Positions 9,706-19,740 of a DNA stretch of 64,000 bases are shown here, piece by piece. The stretch comes from Cherax quadricarinatus (Eukaryota > Arthropoda > Malacostraca > Decapoda > Parastacidae). The stretch is taken from contig NC_091355.1 of NCBI RefSeq assembly GCF_038502225.1, positions 17,373,556-17,437,555 on the forward strand, given 5' to 3'. Position numbers and translations under genes: made by a program. Under the pieces are notes generated by a model, which made no database searches, had not been told where the DNA came from, and saw nothing but the letters and a program-made list of their open reading frames with translations. The first letter of the stretch is position 1, and each line of letters starts with the position of its first letter.

Positions 9706-10285
9706 TGTGTTGCAGGGTACGCTAGTGTTCTACACGGCAGGGAACCCTAGTGTTGTACATGGCAGGGTACCTTAGTTTTGTACATGGCAGGGTACCCTAG
9801 TGTTGTACATGGCAGGGTACCCTAGTGTTGTACATGGCAGGGTACCCTAGTGCTGTACATGGCAGGGTACCCTAGTGTTGTACATGGCAGGGTACCCTAG
9901 TGTTGTACATGGCAGGGTACCTTAGTGTTTTACATGACAGAGTACCCGAGTGTTGTGTATGTCATGGTACACCTAGTGCTGTGCATGGCAGGATATCCTA
10001 GTGCTGACCATGGCAGGATATCCTAGTGCTGAGCATGGCAGGATATCCTAGTGCTGACCATGGCAGGATATCCTAGTGGTGTGCATGGCAGGGGTACCCT
10101 AGTGTTGTATATTGCAGAGTACCCTAGTATTGTGCATGGCAGGGTACCAGAGTGTTGTGCATGGGAGGGTACCCTAATGTTGTGCATAGCTGGATATCCT
10201 AGTGCTGCTCATGGCAGGATAGACTAATGTGTGTGGCAAGGTATCCTAATGTTGTACAAGGCAGGGTGTCCTATGGTTGTATGTG
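9706..10285. repeat. 25-bp minisatellite, about 22 copies
   Basis: The unit is about 25 bp, with core GGCAGGGTACCCTAGTGTTG plus TACAT. Copies between about 9760 and 9920 are almost identical. Copies after about 9940 diverge (GGCAGGATATCCTAGTGCTG variants) and unit length wobbles. The change from a uniform left part to a decayed right part suggests recent expansion at one end. Confidence 0.85.
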
Positions 10286-11525
10286 TACACTGACGCACAG
10301 GGCGGGGGCTGGGGTTAGGCAATACTAATATACCTCTTTCAGATCACCCAGCGACCGAAATACATATTGAATGTTAGCAAAAATGACTTCTGTTGTTCCA
10401 TTGTGATGGGAGTGTTGAGGCGAACTTAATAACTGAGTCAGTATTGTCTCGTCACCTGTCTCTTACTCATCTCTCCACTCAACATGGATTATATCTTTTT
10501 TACAAAAGTAGTTATAGTGTTCTATAAGCTATATATCGTTTAAAAAAATAATTCACTGGGTTTCATTATTTTACAGTACATTTATTGCGTCGTTTATATA
10601 GTTTGATAAAATTCTGAAATTTTATGTTTTTTGACATTTTTAAAAGAGTATAAATAAATTTACCATCTAAATGAAGAAATTTAATATTACAAATGTACTA
10701 ATATTAACGAGATTGTAACACTTTGAAAAGTTTTAAATTAGGGGTAGTGAAGAGGGTTGGGATAATAAAAATAAAATACATGTTTTGTACAATCTTACAT
10801 TCTCGTAACTCGAAGTAATTCTCAGAGGGAAAGAAGTGAACATGTGAGGGAGCTTACAGCTGTTGATCGCTCTTTCCTGGTAGGATGATGTTATGTCTGC
10901 AAACTTGCATTTCCGAAGAGCGTTGACAAACAGCTAGTTTCCAGGGAACTGAGTGTGGGAAATCTCAGGATGAAGGAGATAGGTGATAGGCTTTTTGGTT
11001 TGGGTGACATGGTTTACGGTTCACGATGAGCATTCCTCGACTTTAAAGGAGCCATGAAAGACTGGGTGTTAGTCGAAGAATTTCCATTAGTGTTGATAAC
11101 CGGCCTTGGGGAGTGCCCGGAAAGAGCTTGTGGGGAAGCAACCTGTATGAACAGAATTACAATGGTAACCTAGAGTTCAAAGTCCATTTGGAGATGTATA
11201 TAATATTTACTAGGAGGGGGGGGGGGCCTTAACACATAGGCGTTATACAACGCCAAATAGAGAGAGGCATTCAGAGCCAATACAAAGGGGACAGCTGGTC
11301 TTATTCTTTACATCAATAACCCCTTACCGGTGGTGGTGTGGGCTTCATCTCTCACAACCAGAGGTCACTCTCAGCAGGAGGAGACCGTTGTAGCTACTTG
11401 ACTACAGGCTAGTTACAGGTTGCTGGAGCAATCTTTAATCCAGAAGGGGTTTTGTTAGGGTTAAGTGGGGAAGGAAAAAGTGATTCCTAATTGAAGTTAA
11501 TTGCAAATATTCTTGCCGTTATTTA
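10286..11525. other. Unassigned intergenic DNA
   Basis: No gene was recognised on either strand. 10490-10800 is very AT-rich. A G8-9 run lies at 11217-11226. Confidence 0.35.
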
Positions 11526-11612
11526 TCGATTATTATGATTATTATTATTGTTGGTAATAGTAGTAGTAACAGTAGTAGTAGCAGCAGCAGCAGAAGCAGC
11601 AGTAGTATTTAT
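11526..11612. repeat. GTA/CAG trinucleotide microsatellite
   Basis: The tract runs from ATTATTATT through GTAGTAGTA into GCAGCAGCAGCAG and ends in GTAGTAT. It is imperfect and non-coding. Confidence 0.75.
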
Positions 11613-11970
11613 ACGTTCCCTGGTGAGCATTAAATCCGTATCATTCATACAGCGAGTGTGGAATGAGATTTAATCAAATTTGGTCCCGTATAGGTACATT
11701 TTGTCCAGGCGCAGACAATGCTAGCAGCTCTTACCAACTTTTTTATGACTGATTTCCTAGTCACCTTAAATACCCAGGACGCCCCGCGTGGAGGTGGCTC
11801 CTCTGAGTTTTGTTTTATTTACAACGAGTGTAGAGGTAAGAGAACTCAAATGCTTTAAATATTTACAGAGAATGTTGAGTAAAGACGCGTTTTATTCACT
11901 GAGCAGAAGAGCAGTTTATTTATTCCAAATATATAAATAACAAAAAGGTACAATACCGTGCCTGGAACGA

Positions 11971-12106
11971 TACACAAATAACCCGCACATAAAAGACAGA
12001 AGCTTACGACGACGTTTCGGTCCGACTTGGACCATTGACAAATGGTCCAAGTCGGACCGAAACGTCGTCGTAAGATTCTGTCTTTTATGTGCGGGTTATT
12101 TGTGTA
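11971..12106. repeat. Near-perfect 66-bp palindrome ('TTTCGGTCCGACTT' fold-back)
   Basis: Arms 11971-12036 and 12041-12106 are reverse complements with one mismatch, separated by GACA. Each arm runs from TACACAAATAACCCGCAC through ACGACGTTTCGGTCCGAC. The palindrome would extrude a 66-bp hairpin. On the strand reading from the centre outwards the arm gives GGTCC, AAGTC, GGACC and then GAAACGTC. That is a hairpin followed by the hammerhead-like 3' core, although the CTGATGA half is not intact here. Confidence 0.9.
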
Positions 12107-12493
12107 TTTATTCCAATTCTAACATCAAATTAAATTTTACACTATCAAAATGCATAATCGTCAAATTTACACTATCATTGACTTCTTATTTCCGTCGTAA
12201 TGCCCACACTTTCTTCATGGTCATCGCCTTAAATGTCAGCCAGTTTAGTGGAAAAGGGAAATATCCCCAATATTTGGATGCTGTTCTGTCGCATTTAACG
12301 TGGGAATCGATTTATGTAGATTCTGCAACTTTTCTCTATATAATAAATCTTTGTAAATTCTTTCATAAGTATCTTGTTTGAGTTTTATTTATTTCTTTAT
12401 ATTAAGACAATGTGTCAATCTAATGAGGGTGTTACTAGTAAATGTTCTGTTGGTGGAGATGAAGCCTCGTTCCCTCCAGTATGATGTATTGTG
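12107..12493. other. Unassigned AT-rich DNA between two palindromes
   Basis: A 93-codon open frame at 12100-12381 begins inside the palindrome arm and has no recognisable motif. No other feature was seen. Confidence 0.35.
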
Positions 12494-12581
12494 ACAGGGT
12501 GTAGTGTAGATGAATGGTTCAGAGAACCGACATGTTGATAAATTAGACACATGTGCAACTCTTGGGTATCTTTATTGAGGA

Positions 12582-12616
12582 AACGTTTCGCCACACAGTG
12601 GCTTCATCAGTCCATA
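12582..12616 (-). ncRNA. Hammerhead-ribozyme-like motif (left arm, mirror copy)
   Basis: The palindrome places the same motif on the minus strand: CTGATGA is the complement of TCATCAG at 12604-12610, and GAAAC is the complement of GTTTC at 12585-12589. A transcript from either strand would therefore carry one core. Confidence 0.5.
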
Positions 12617-12784
12617 CAAAGGAGAATCTTGAAGAACAGGAGGAGAATGAAGTAATCAGTCCCTCAACCTTGAGTCGATGTGGTCAGTCCATCATTCTAT
12701 TCAAGATTGATGGACTGACGACATCGACTCAAGGTTGAGGGACTAATTACCTCATTCTCCTCCTGTTCTTCAAGATTCTCCTTT

Positions 12785-12824
12785 GTATGGACTGATGAAG
12801 CCACTGTGTGGCGAAACGTTTCCT
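12785..12824 (+). ncRNA. Hammerhead-ribozyme-like motif (right arm)
   Basis: Core half one is CTGATGA (12792-12798) and core half two is GAAA (12813-12816). Stem II is five perfect pairs. After C12817 comes GTT (12818-12820), so predicted cleavage would follow 12820. Stem I can form three pairs, GGA (12789-12791) with TCC (12821-12823). Stem III within one molecule is too short to close, as in Penelope-type hammerheads that are thought to act as dimers through a self-complementary ACGT. The extra A12799 is non-canonical. Activity is unproven. Confidence 0.55.
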
Positions 12825-12889
12825 CAATAAAGATACCCAAGAGTTGCACATGTGTCTAATTTATCAACAGGGTGTAGTGTGCTGAGGTA

Positions 12890-13240
12890 AAGTGTGGTGA
12901 TATGTGGTGTAAAGTAAGTGGGGTTTAGGATTTTGGGGTGGGATGTGGTCTGAAGTAATTTGGTGTGTTGGGTGTAGAGCAGTATGGTGGCTGTAGTGCT
13001 CGGGAAATAAATATGGTGGGGTGCAGTGTGGTGGGGCATAATGTGGTGGGGCAGAATGTTGTGGGGCATAGTGTGATGGGGCATGTGGTGGAGTATAGAG
13101 TGGTGGGGTGTAGTGTGGTGGGATATAGAGTGGTGGGGTATAGTGTGGTGGAGCACAGCGTGGTGGGGCATAATATGGCGAGGTATAATATGGTGGGACA
13201 TAATGTGGTGGGTGTAGTGTGGTGGAGTTTAATTTGATGT
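12890..13240. repeat. GTGGTGGGGCATA-type minisatellite
   Basis: Units of about 15-20 bp built on GTGTAGTGTGGTGGGG and GGGCATAATGTGGTG alternate imperfectly. The open frames it produces (His/Pro-rich on the minus strand, Val/Gly-rich on the plus strand) are by-products of the repeat. Confidence 0.75.
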
Positions 13241-13282
13241 TTAATGTGATCGGAAAGGAAAAGAGGTAGTAGGGTGTAGGTT

Positions 13283-13376
13283 GGGGTGGAGTGTTGTGGG
13301 GTGGAGTGTTGTGGGGTGGAGTGTTGTGGGGTGGAGTGTTGTGGGGTGGAGTGTTGTGGGGTGGAGTGTTGTGGGC
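13283..13376. repeat. 15-bp minisatellite, six copies
   Basis: The unit GGGGTGGAGTGTTGT is repeated six times almost without change. It is embedded at the end of the larger GT-rich repeat field. Confidence 0.85.
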
Positions 13377-13436
13377 TGGGGTATTGTGTAATAAGGTCTT
13401 GTATTTCATTTATGTGGGGCTGGCCTTCACGTGATT

Positions 13437-14030
13437 GTTTGGAGGGTTGTACATGTGATTCCTTGGAAGGTGCTGCATGCGATTCCTTTTGAGGGTATTA
13501 CGTGTGACTCCTTGGAAGGTCCTACATGTAACTCCTTGGAGGGTCCTACATGTAACTCCTTGGAGGGTCCTACATGTAACTCCTTGGAGGGTCCTACATG
13601 TGACTCCTTGGAGGGCCCTACATGTAACAACTTGAAATGCCCAACATGTAACTCCTTGGAGGGCCCTACATGTAACTCCTTGGAGGGTCCATCCTGTGAC
13701 TCCTTGGAGGGCCCTACATGTAACAACTTGGAGGGCCCTACATGTAACTCCTTGGAGGGCCCTACACGTAACTCCTTGGAGGGCCCTACACGTAACTCCT
13801 TGGAGAGCCCTACATGTAACTCCTTGGAGGGCCCTACATGTAACTCCTTGGAAGGTCCTACGCGTGACTCCTTGGATTCTTCGTGTTATATCTTGACTAT
13901 CCTAAATGATATTCCTTGGAGGTCGTCCTGAGGATCAACGCTCCCCTTGTCCAGGTCCTCCTGGGGTCCTACGTGTGATTCCTTAGGTCTTACGTGAATT
14001 TCCTTGGAAGGCCTATATGTGATTTCTTGG
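13437..14030. repeat. 24-bp minisatellite (CTCCTTGGAGGGYCCTACATGTAA)
   Basis: About 18 copies of a 24-bp unit run to 13895, followed by diverged copies to about 14030. Because 24 is a multiple of three, frames stay open on both strands; the plus frame repeats NSLEGPTC and the minus frame repeats GPSKELHV. There is no start context, no conserved flanking domain and no codon-position bias, so I do not call a gene. Confidence 0.85.
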
Positions 14031-14304
14031 GATGAGGGGGGGGGTGGTGAGGGGTTCCTACGTGTGACAGAGGCGCTTGCTAAATCAACACTAACTAGCA
14101 CTCTCGTCACCAACATATCAGTGAGTGCCAGTTGCTCGATCACCATTACTCTGGCACATGGCACAGTGCCAGAATCTGAGCCGGTCAGAGGAAAAAGGCA
14201 TGGGGTGAACGGGGGTATGGCAGCAGGGAGAGAAAGAGCACAAGGGAAGACTGAAAGATAGAGAGGAAGAGAGAGAAGTGATATTTAGGTGACGGGTGAC
14301 CAAT

Positions 14305-14307
<3 letters not shown>

Positions 14308-14362
<55 letters not shown>
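14308..14362. repeat. (TC)n microsatellite
   Basis: A pure CT dinucleotide run of about 27 units. Confidence 0.95.
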
Positions 14363-14365
<3 letters not shown>

Positions 14366-14803
14366 CTACAACAGTTCAGATATACAAGTCAAAATAATGA
14401 CAGGGACAGAAATGAAGGAAATAATGCAAATTGTCACGTGATATGACCTCAGCTTTATATAAAAAAATATTCTCTTAGGATTCTTCGGTAAATTTTTAGA
14501 TTTGTTTTTGCTTGATGTTTTTAAGGTTAGAATCGATTGTTGTCTGACAAAAATCAACTGATTCTAACATAAGACAGTACCAATAAATTAAATGTTACAT
14601 AAAGGCAATACAATTGTCTGAACGAGAACATAAAATGGGGACCTATTGAGTACACTTACAATACTTAGTCAGATGATCACTATTTAAGCTAATGCAACAA
14701 TCACCCATCACTGTCTTAGCAACAGTGAAACGCTGATTTTGATAAGGAGAATCGGCAAACATCTTACGTATACTATTCTGGGCGTGGGGGAGGAATAAAT
14801 GCA
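14363..14803. other. Unassigned intergenic DNA
   Basis: AT-rich sequence. No gene, repeat or motif was recognised. Confidence 0.35.
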
Positions 14804-14862
14804 TACCTGGTCACAGACCGGGCAGCTGGGGCGTTGACCCCCGGGGCCCTCTCCAGGTATAC
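14804..14862 (+). repeat. Severely truncated LINE C 3' tail
   Basis: CCTGGTCACAGACCGGGC, then GGGGCGTTGACCCCCGGGG and CTCTCCAGGTATAC, match the 3' end of LINE C (53.2 kb, reverse complement). Only the terminal ~60 bp are present, as expected from 5'-truncated target-primed insertion. Confidence 0.7.
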
Positions 14863-15391
14863 GAGAATGTCTATATTTTTAGTTATGCTTTTTGAAGCAA
14901 CCTCCCATAGGACTAAGATGCAGCTGTGTTTATGCTTAGCTGGAGTACAGGTAATCTGATACTCCATTGATGACATTTTCAAAGGTGGCCTGACCCTTCA
15001 CTCTTATATAACCATGATCTCCTCTCTGGCATCTCCTTAGGATTTCAGGTCGAAATATTACTGACGTATTTCAGTACAAACGCGATTAGAGTAAGGTATC
15101 CCCCTATTGCATAACCAAAGGCCTCTGTAAGTCAGTGCACGCGTTAAATATTTTAAGACACTAATATCTAAACTTTATGGATAAAAATGGCAAATTATGA
15201 CTTATATAGGCCTAATCTCATTCAAATCTTCCACTAAAAAACAGCAGCTTTGAAGCCAAACTAAAGAGGAATTCTATTATCTCAGAAGGAACAATATCCT
15301 AAATTACACAAGCACAATACGCTGAGGTCAGTGGTCAAGTGCGGTCATACCGCTAAGCCCTTGGGAGTTAGCGTGGGCTGTTACCCATACC

Positions 15392-16235
15392 ATGGCTTGT
15401 TGTAGTGCTTTAGAATCCCAGTATCATTTGTTGAAGAAAGAGATTCTACTTCTTCAGGAGGAAAATAGGAAGCTGAAGCTTCGCATAGATGAGTTTGGGA
15501 GCGAGTGTGAGAAGGATTTAGCTGGTAAGGTAGGAATGGTCACCAGCAGTGATAGTGGCAACCGCTTCAAGTGGCAAGTGGTTCACAGTTCAGGTAGTAG
15601 GAAGATGAGGAGAGTTAATAGAGAAGATGTGAAGGTAGGAAATCGATTCTCTGTTCTCCAAGACGAGTGTACTTCAGTGGTTAGTGAGGTTGATTCCCCT
15701 GCTAATCAAGGTAAGAATATTTTAATAGTAGGCGATTCTCAGGTAAGATATATGGACCGTGCATTTTGTAACAGACAGAAAGGTCAGACAGAGAGTGTGT
15801 CTTCCTGGAGCTGGTGTTGGCGACATAGTCAGCAGGTTGGATAATATTATGGCAGGTAATAAGAACAAGCCCATTATCTGTCTTAGTGCTGGGGGTAATG
15901 ACATTGGGAAGGGCAGGAGAGAGGAGCTGCTGGATAAGTACAGGTCAGCCATAGAAGTAGTTAGGTCTAAGGGAGGGATCCCAGTCATATGTAGCATCTT
16001 GCCTAGAAAGGGAGTGGGCAATGAATGGATGTCTAAGGCAATTGGTATAAATCGCAGGCTAGACAGGTACTGCAAGGAACTTGCAATCCCATTCATTGAT
16101 AACTGGGACCTTTTCTTTGGCAAACGTGATATGTATGCAAGGGATGGGGTTCATCTCTCTGGGGATGGAGTGGTTGCATTAGCCAATTCAATTGAGAGGG
16201 TAACTGATGACTTGTCTAGGAATTTAAACTTATAG
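15392..16235 (+). pseudogene. LINE A ORF1: coiled coil plus SGNH esterase-like domain, one frameshift
   Basis: ORF1 proteins bind LINE RNA; the CR1 type adds a lipase/esterase fold of uncertain role. Residues 9-34 (ESQYHLLKKEILLLQEENRK) form a leucine-rich coiled coil. The esterase nucleophile motif is ILIVGDSQ (GDS at residues 114-116). The frame then shifts near 15783, and the rest is open from 15759 to a stop at 16233-16235. That part shows SAGGNDIG (the GxND block), VICSILPRK and ARDGVHLSGDG (the DxxH catalytic pair). All four blocks of an SGNH hydrolase are therefore present. The ATG at 15392 gives the full coiled coil. Repairing one base would make a protein of about 280 residues, usual for the family. 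Confidence 0.88.
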
Positions 16236-16410
16236 ATTATAGAGGTATGGTGTTTGTGGGAAACAATCAGGCTGCAGCATTAGGGTTAAAAACAGCAGTT
16301 ATTACCGGGATACCTCAGGGATATGTTTAAAAGACAATATTCAAAATAAAGTTCCTAGTAATGGCAAATCAATTGATCAACAAACAAAGAGAGATAGTAG
16401 AGGGCAACGA

Positions 16411-19212
16411 GTGACTAGCTCCCTTAAGGTTTACTGTACAAATAGTAGGAGTCTAAGAAATAAGATAGATGAGCTAAAATTACTTGCAAGTGTAGGTAAT
16501 ATAGATATTATTGGTATAACAGAGACCTGGTTCAACCTGAAAGATAGAGAAATGCCTTCTGAATGCAACATACAGGGTTATAAACTATTCCACACTGATA
16601 GGGTCAACAGGAAGGTGGTGGTGTGGCGATGTATGTCAGAGAAAATTTAAATTGTTGTCTTAGACATGATATACGATTAGAAACATCAAACACAGAATCG
16701 GTTTGGCTTCAGTTTCTCGAGGGTCGTGACAAATTAATTTTGGGTGTGATTTATAGGCCCCCAAACCATGATAGGGAGTGCAGTAAGCTGTTATGGGACG
16801 AAATTCATAAGGCATCTAGATATGAAAATGTTGTGATAATGGGAGATTTTAACTTTAGACAAATTGATTGGAACAATATGACAGGAAATCTTGAGTCTAG
16901 TGACTTTCTTGATACGGTTCAGGATTGCTTTTTAGAACAGGTTGTGACAGAATCAACTAGAGGAAACAATCTGCTTGACTTGGTTCTTGCCAACAAAGAT
17001 TCTCTAATTAATAATCTTGAGGTTAATGATGAGCTTGGGGAAAGTGATCACAAATCACTTAGTTTTAATATATCATGGAATTACCCAGATAACTGCAATC
17101 AAATCTCTGTCCCAGATTTTCGCTTGGCCGACTTCATGGGACTGAAAAATTACTTGGGTGGGCTAAATTGGGATGTTCTAACTATGGGTCAGGTAGGTGA
17201 TCTTGGTTGCCAATATGACGTTTTTCAGAGCATAGTTCTAGCTGCCCAGACAACTTTTGTTCCGAGTAGGGAAATTAGATCTAACAAAAATGATCCCAAA
17301 TGGATGAACAATAGATTAAAACATCTCATTGGTCAAAAGAGAGGCATATATAGGCGTATCAAAAGAGGGGATGGGCAGTTAAGAAATCAATATATTCAAT
17401 TAAAGAGAGAAATAAAGAAAGGAATAAGAAAAGCAAAAAGAGATTATGAGGCTAAGGTCGCAAGGGATTCAAAAACTAACCCAAAAGAGTTCTTTCAGGT
17501 ATACAGAAGTAAGATTAGGGAAAAGATTGGCCCACTTAAGAGTAACTCTGGTCAGATCACTGACAGTGATAAGGATATGTGTGAAATTCTAAATACCTAC
17601 TTCCTCTCAGTTTTCACCCAGGAAAATACTAGCGATATTCCTGAAATAATAGATTACGTAGAACAGGATGATAATAAACTATGTACGATTGCGGTAACTA
17701 GTGATATGGTCCTCAGACAAATAGAGAAACTAAAACCTAACAAATCCCCAGGTCCTGATGAACTGTTTGCAATGGTGTTAAAGGAATGTAAAGAGGAACT
17801 TAGCATACCTTTGACTAATCTTTTTAACATATCACTACAAACTGGCATAGTGCCTGATAAGTGGAACATGGCAAATGTAATACCTATTTACAAGGCAGGT
17901 GACAGGTCCTTGGCTTCGAACTATAGACCAATGAGCCTTACCTCCATAGTGGGAAAATTTATGGAATCAATAATTGCCGAAGCAATTCGTAGCCATCTTG
18001 ACAGGCAGAGATTGATTAACGATTCTCAACACGGTTTTACAAATGGGCGTTCCTGTCTTACGAATTTACTAACTTTTTTCACTTAGGTGTTTGAGGAGGT
18101 AGATCATGTCACTGAATATGATATTGTGTATATGGACTTCAGTAAGGCTTTTGATAGAGTTCCACACCAGAGGCTATTGAGGAAACTTAGGGCACACGGA
18201 ATAGGAGGAGAAATTTTTTCCTGGGTAGAGGCATGGCTGACAAATAGACAGCAGAGAGTTTGCATAAATGAAATCAGAATGGGGGCACGTCACAAGCGGT
18301 GTTCCTCAGGGGTCAGTGTTGGGCCCCTTGTTGTTCACAATTTACATAAACGACATAGATGAGGGAATAAATAGCGACATAAGCAAATTTGCTGATGACG
18401 CCAAAATAGGCCGTCCAATTCATTCTAATGAGGACAGTAGAGCACTCCAGGATGATTTGAATAGACTGACGCAATGGTCGGAGAAGTGGCAGATGCAGTT
18501 TAATATTGACAAATGCAAAGTTCTAAATGTTGGACAGTTAAATAACCATGCCACATATAAACTAAATAATGTAGATCTTAATACTACCGATTGCGAAAAG
18601 GATTTACGAGTTCTGGTTAGCAGTAACCTAAAACCAAGACAACAGTGCATTAGTGTTCGCAATAAAGCTAACAGAATTCTTGGCTTCATATCTAGAAGTA
18701 TAAGTAATAGAAGTCTTCAGGTTGTTCTTCAACTCTATATATCCTTGGTTAGGCCTCATTTAGACTATGCTGCTCAGTTCTGGTCACCGTATTACAGAAT
18801 GGATATAAATGCTCTGGAAAACGTACAAAGGAGGATGACAAAGATGATCCCATGTATCAGAAATCTTCCCTTTGAGGATAGACTGAGGGCCCTGAATCTG
18901 CACTCTCTCGAAAGGCGTAGAATTAGGGGGAATATGATCGAGGTGTATAAATGGAAAACAGGAATAAATAAAGGGGATGTAAATAGTGTGCTGAAAATTT
19001 CCAGCCAAGACAGGACTTGCAGCAATGGTTTCAAGTTGGAAAAATTCAGATTCAGGAAGGATATAGAAAAGTGCTGGTTTGGTAATAGAGTTGTGGATGA
19101 GGGGAACAAGCTCCCGAGTACAGTTATTGAGGCTAAAACGTTGTGTAGTTTTAAAAATAGGTTAGATAAATATATGAGTGGGTGTGGGTGGGTGCGAGTT
19201 GGACCTGACTAG
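16411..19212 (+). pseudogene. LINE A ORF2: endonuclease and reverse transcriptase, three lesions
   Basis: ORF2 nicks target DNA and reverse-transcribes from the nick. Endonuclease blocks are SLKVYCTNSRSLRNK, IIGITETWF, GVIYRPPN, VVIMGDFNFRQIDW and LGESDHKSL, giving the Asn, Glu, Asp and SDH residues of the apurinic-endonuclease fold. Reverse-transcriptase blocks are [61 protein letters not shown] and KFADDAKIG (catalytic FADD). The C-terminal region ends VRVGPD and a stop. Lesions: a frameshift near 16620 between the first and second frames, TAG at 18084-18086 in the finger/palm linker, and a frameshift near 18290 just before TSGVPQGS. Total length of about 930 codons is normal. Confidence 0.92.
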
Positions 19213-19362
19213 CTTGTGCTGCTGGGTCTGTTACAGTGCTCCATCCTTGAGTGGGGATGACCTGGTGGGTGGGTCATTGGGATAATCTGGGGGGGGGACA
19301 TGAACCTGCTCCGCATGGGTCAGTAGGCCTGTTGCAGTGTTCCTTCTTTATGTTCTTATGTA

Positions 19363-19740
19363 GTCGGTCAGAATTTGAATTATCAGAAATTATCACCTGT
19401 CAATTAGTATTTTAATTTTACCAATTTCTAAAAAAAAAAAATAAAGAAAATTGTGACAAAGGCCAAAATAAACTCGAACGTTTCTTAAAGTTTACCAGCG
19501 TTTAAGAATAATACATTAATAATAATACATTAATTAAGATTAATTTAAAGAACAATATGTAGGTTTAACGTAGGATAATGCAATAATTTTAAATACTGAT
19601 TCATTTCTAATCAGAAGGGAAATTCTCTAGTTATTTCCCAGAAACGAATTTGATTAATAAAACTGGCACTTGATAACTGACACAACCTAAAAGCAAGACA
19701 AAGTTTCCACTAAGGAAATACAGATTAGCACTAAAAGTTT
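19363..19740. other. AT-rich DNA downstream of LINE A
   Basis: Short A runs (A11 near 19430) and AATAATACATTAAT words. No gene was recognised. Confidence 0.35.

Larger units (their letters stand above)
12494..12880. mobile_element. Fold-back element with hammerhead-like cores and 14-bp target duplication
   Basis: The element occupies 12508-12866. The 14-bp flank ACAGGGTGTAGTGT is identical at 12494-12507 and 12867-12880, as expected for retrotransposition. Inside, 12533-12869 is a long palindrome centred near 12701, with a small loop region around ATTCAAGATTGATGG. In the right arm on the plus strand lie CTGATGA at 12792-12798, a 5-bp stem GCCAC/GTGGC with loop TGT at 12800-12812, and GAAAC at 12813-12817. 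Then come GTT and TCC, which can pair with the GGA at 12789-12791. The left arm carries the same set on the minus strand (TCATCAG at 12604-12610). This is the layout of a type I hammerhead ribozyme with one extra A after CTGATGA. Confidence 0.85.
15300..19362 (+). mobile_element. LINE A: CR1/L2-type non-LTR retrotransposon, slightly broken
   Basis: This element has two reading frames and no LTRs. ORF1 has an SGNH esterase domain; ORF2 has an apurinic-type endonuclease followed by reverse transcriptase. An esterase ORF1 is characteristic of CR1/L2-group LINEs. The 3' end lies in the GT/GGG-rich tail near 19250-19362, finishing with TTCTTTATGTTCTTATG. The 5' boundary is estimated near 15300 from where ORF1 context begins. 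Lesions seen are a frameshift near 15783, a frameshift near 16620, a TAG at 18084-18086 and a frameshift near 18290. With so few, the copy is young. Confidence 0.85.

Noticed and set aside
11971..12106. Complete hammerhead ribozyme in the TTTCGGTCC palindrome
   Set aside because: The hairpin and GAAACGTC are present, but the CTGATGA half reads GTCAATGG, so the catalytic core is not complete.
12824..13409. His/Pro-repeat frames of 125 and 181 codons (minus) and Gly/Val frames (plus)
   Set aside because: Direct products of the GT-rich minisatellites; both strands are open and there are no flanking coding features.
9706..14030. Possible CRISPR array
   Set aside because: Units are contiguous tandem repeats without unique spacers, in a eukaryotic genome.
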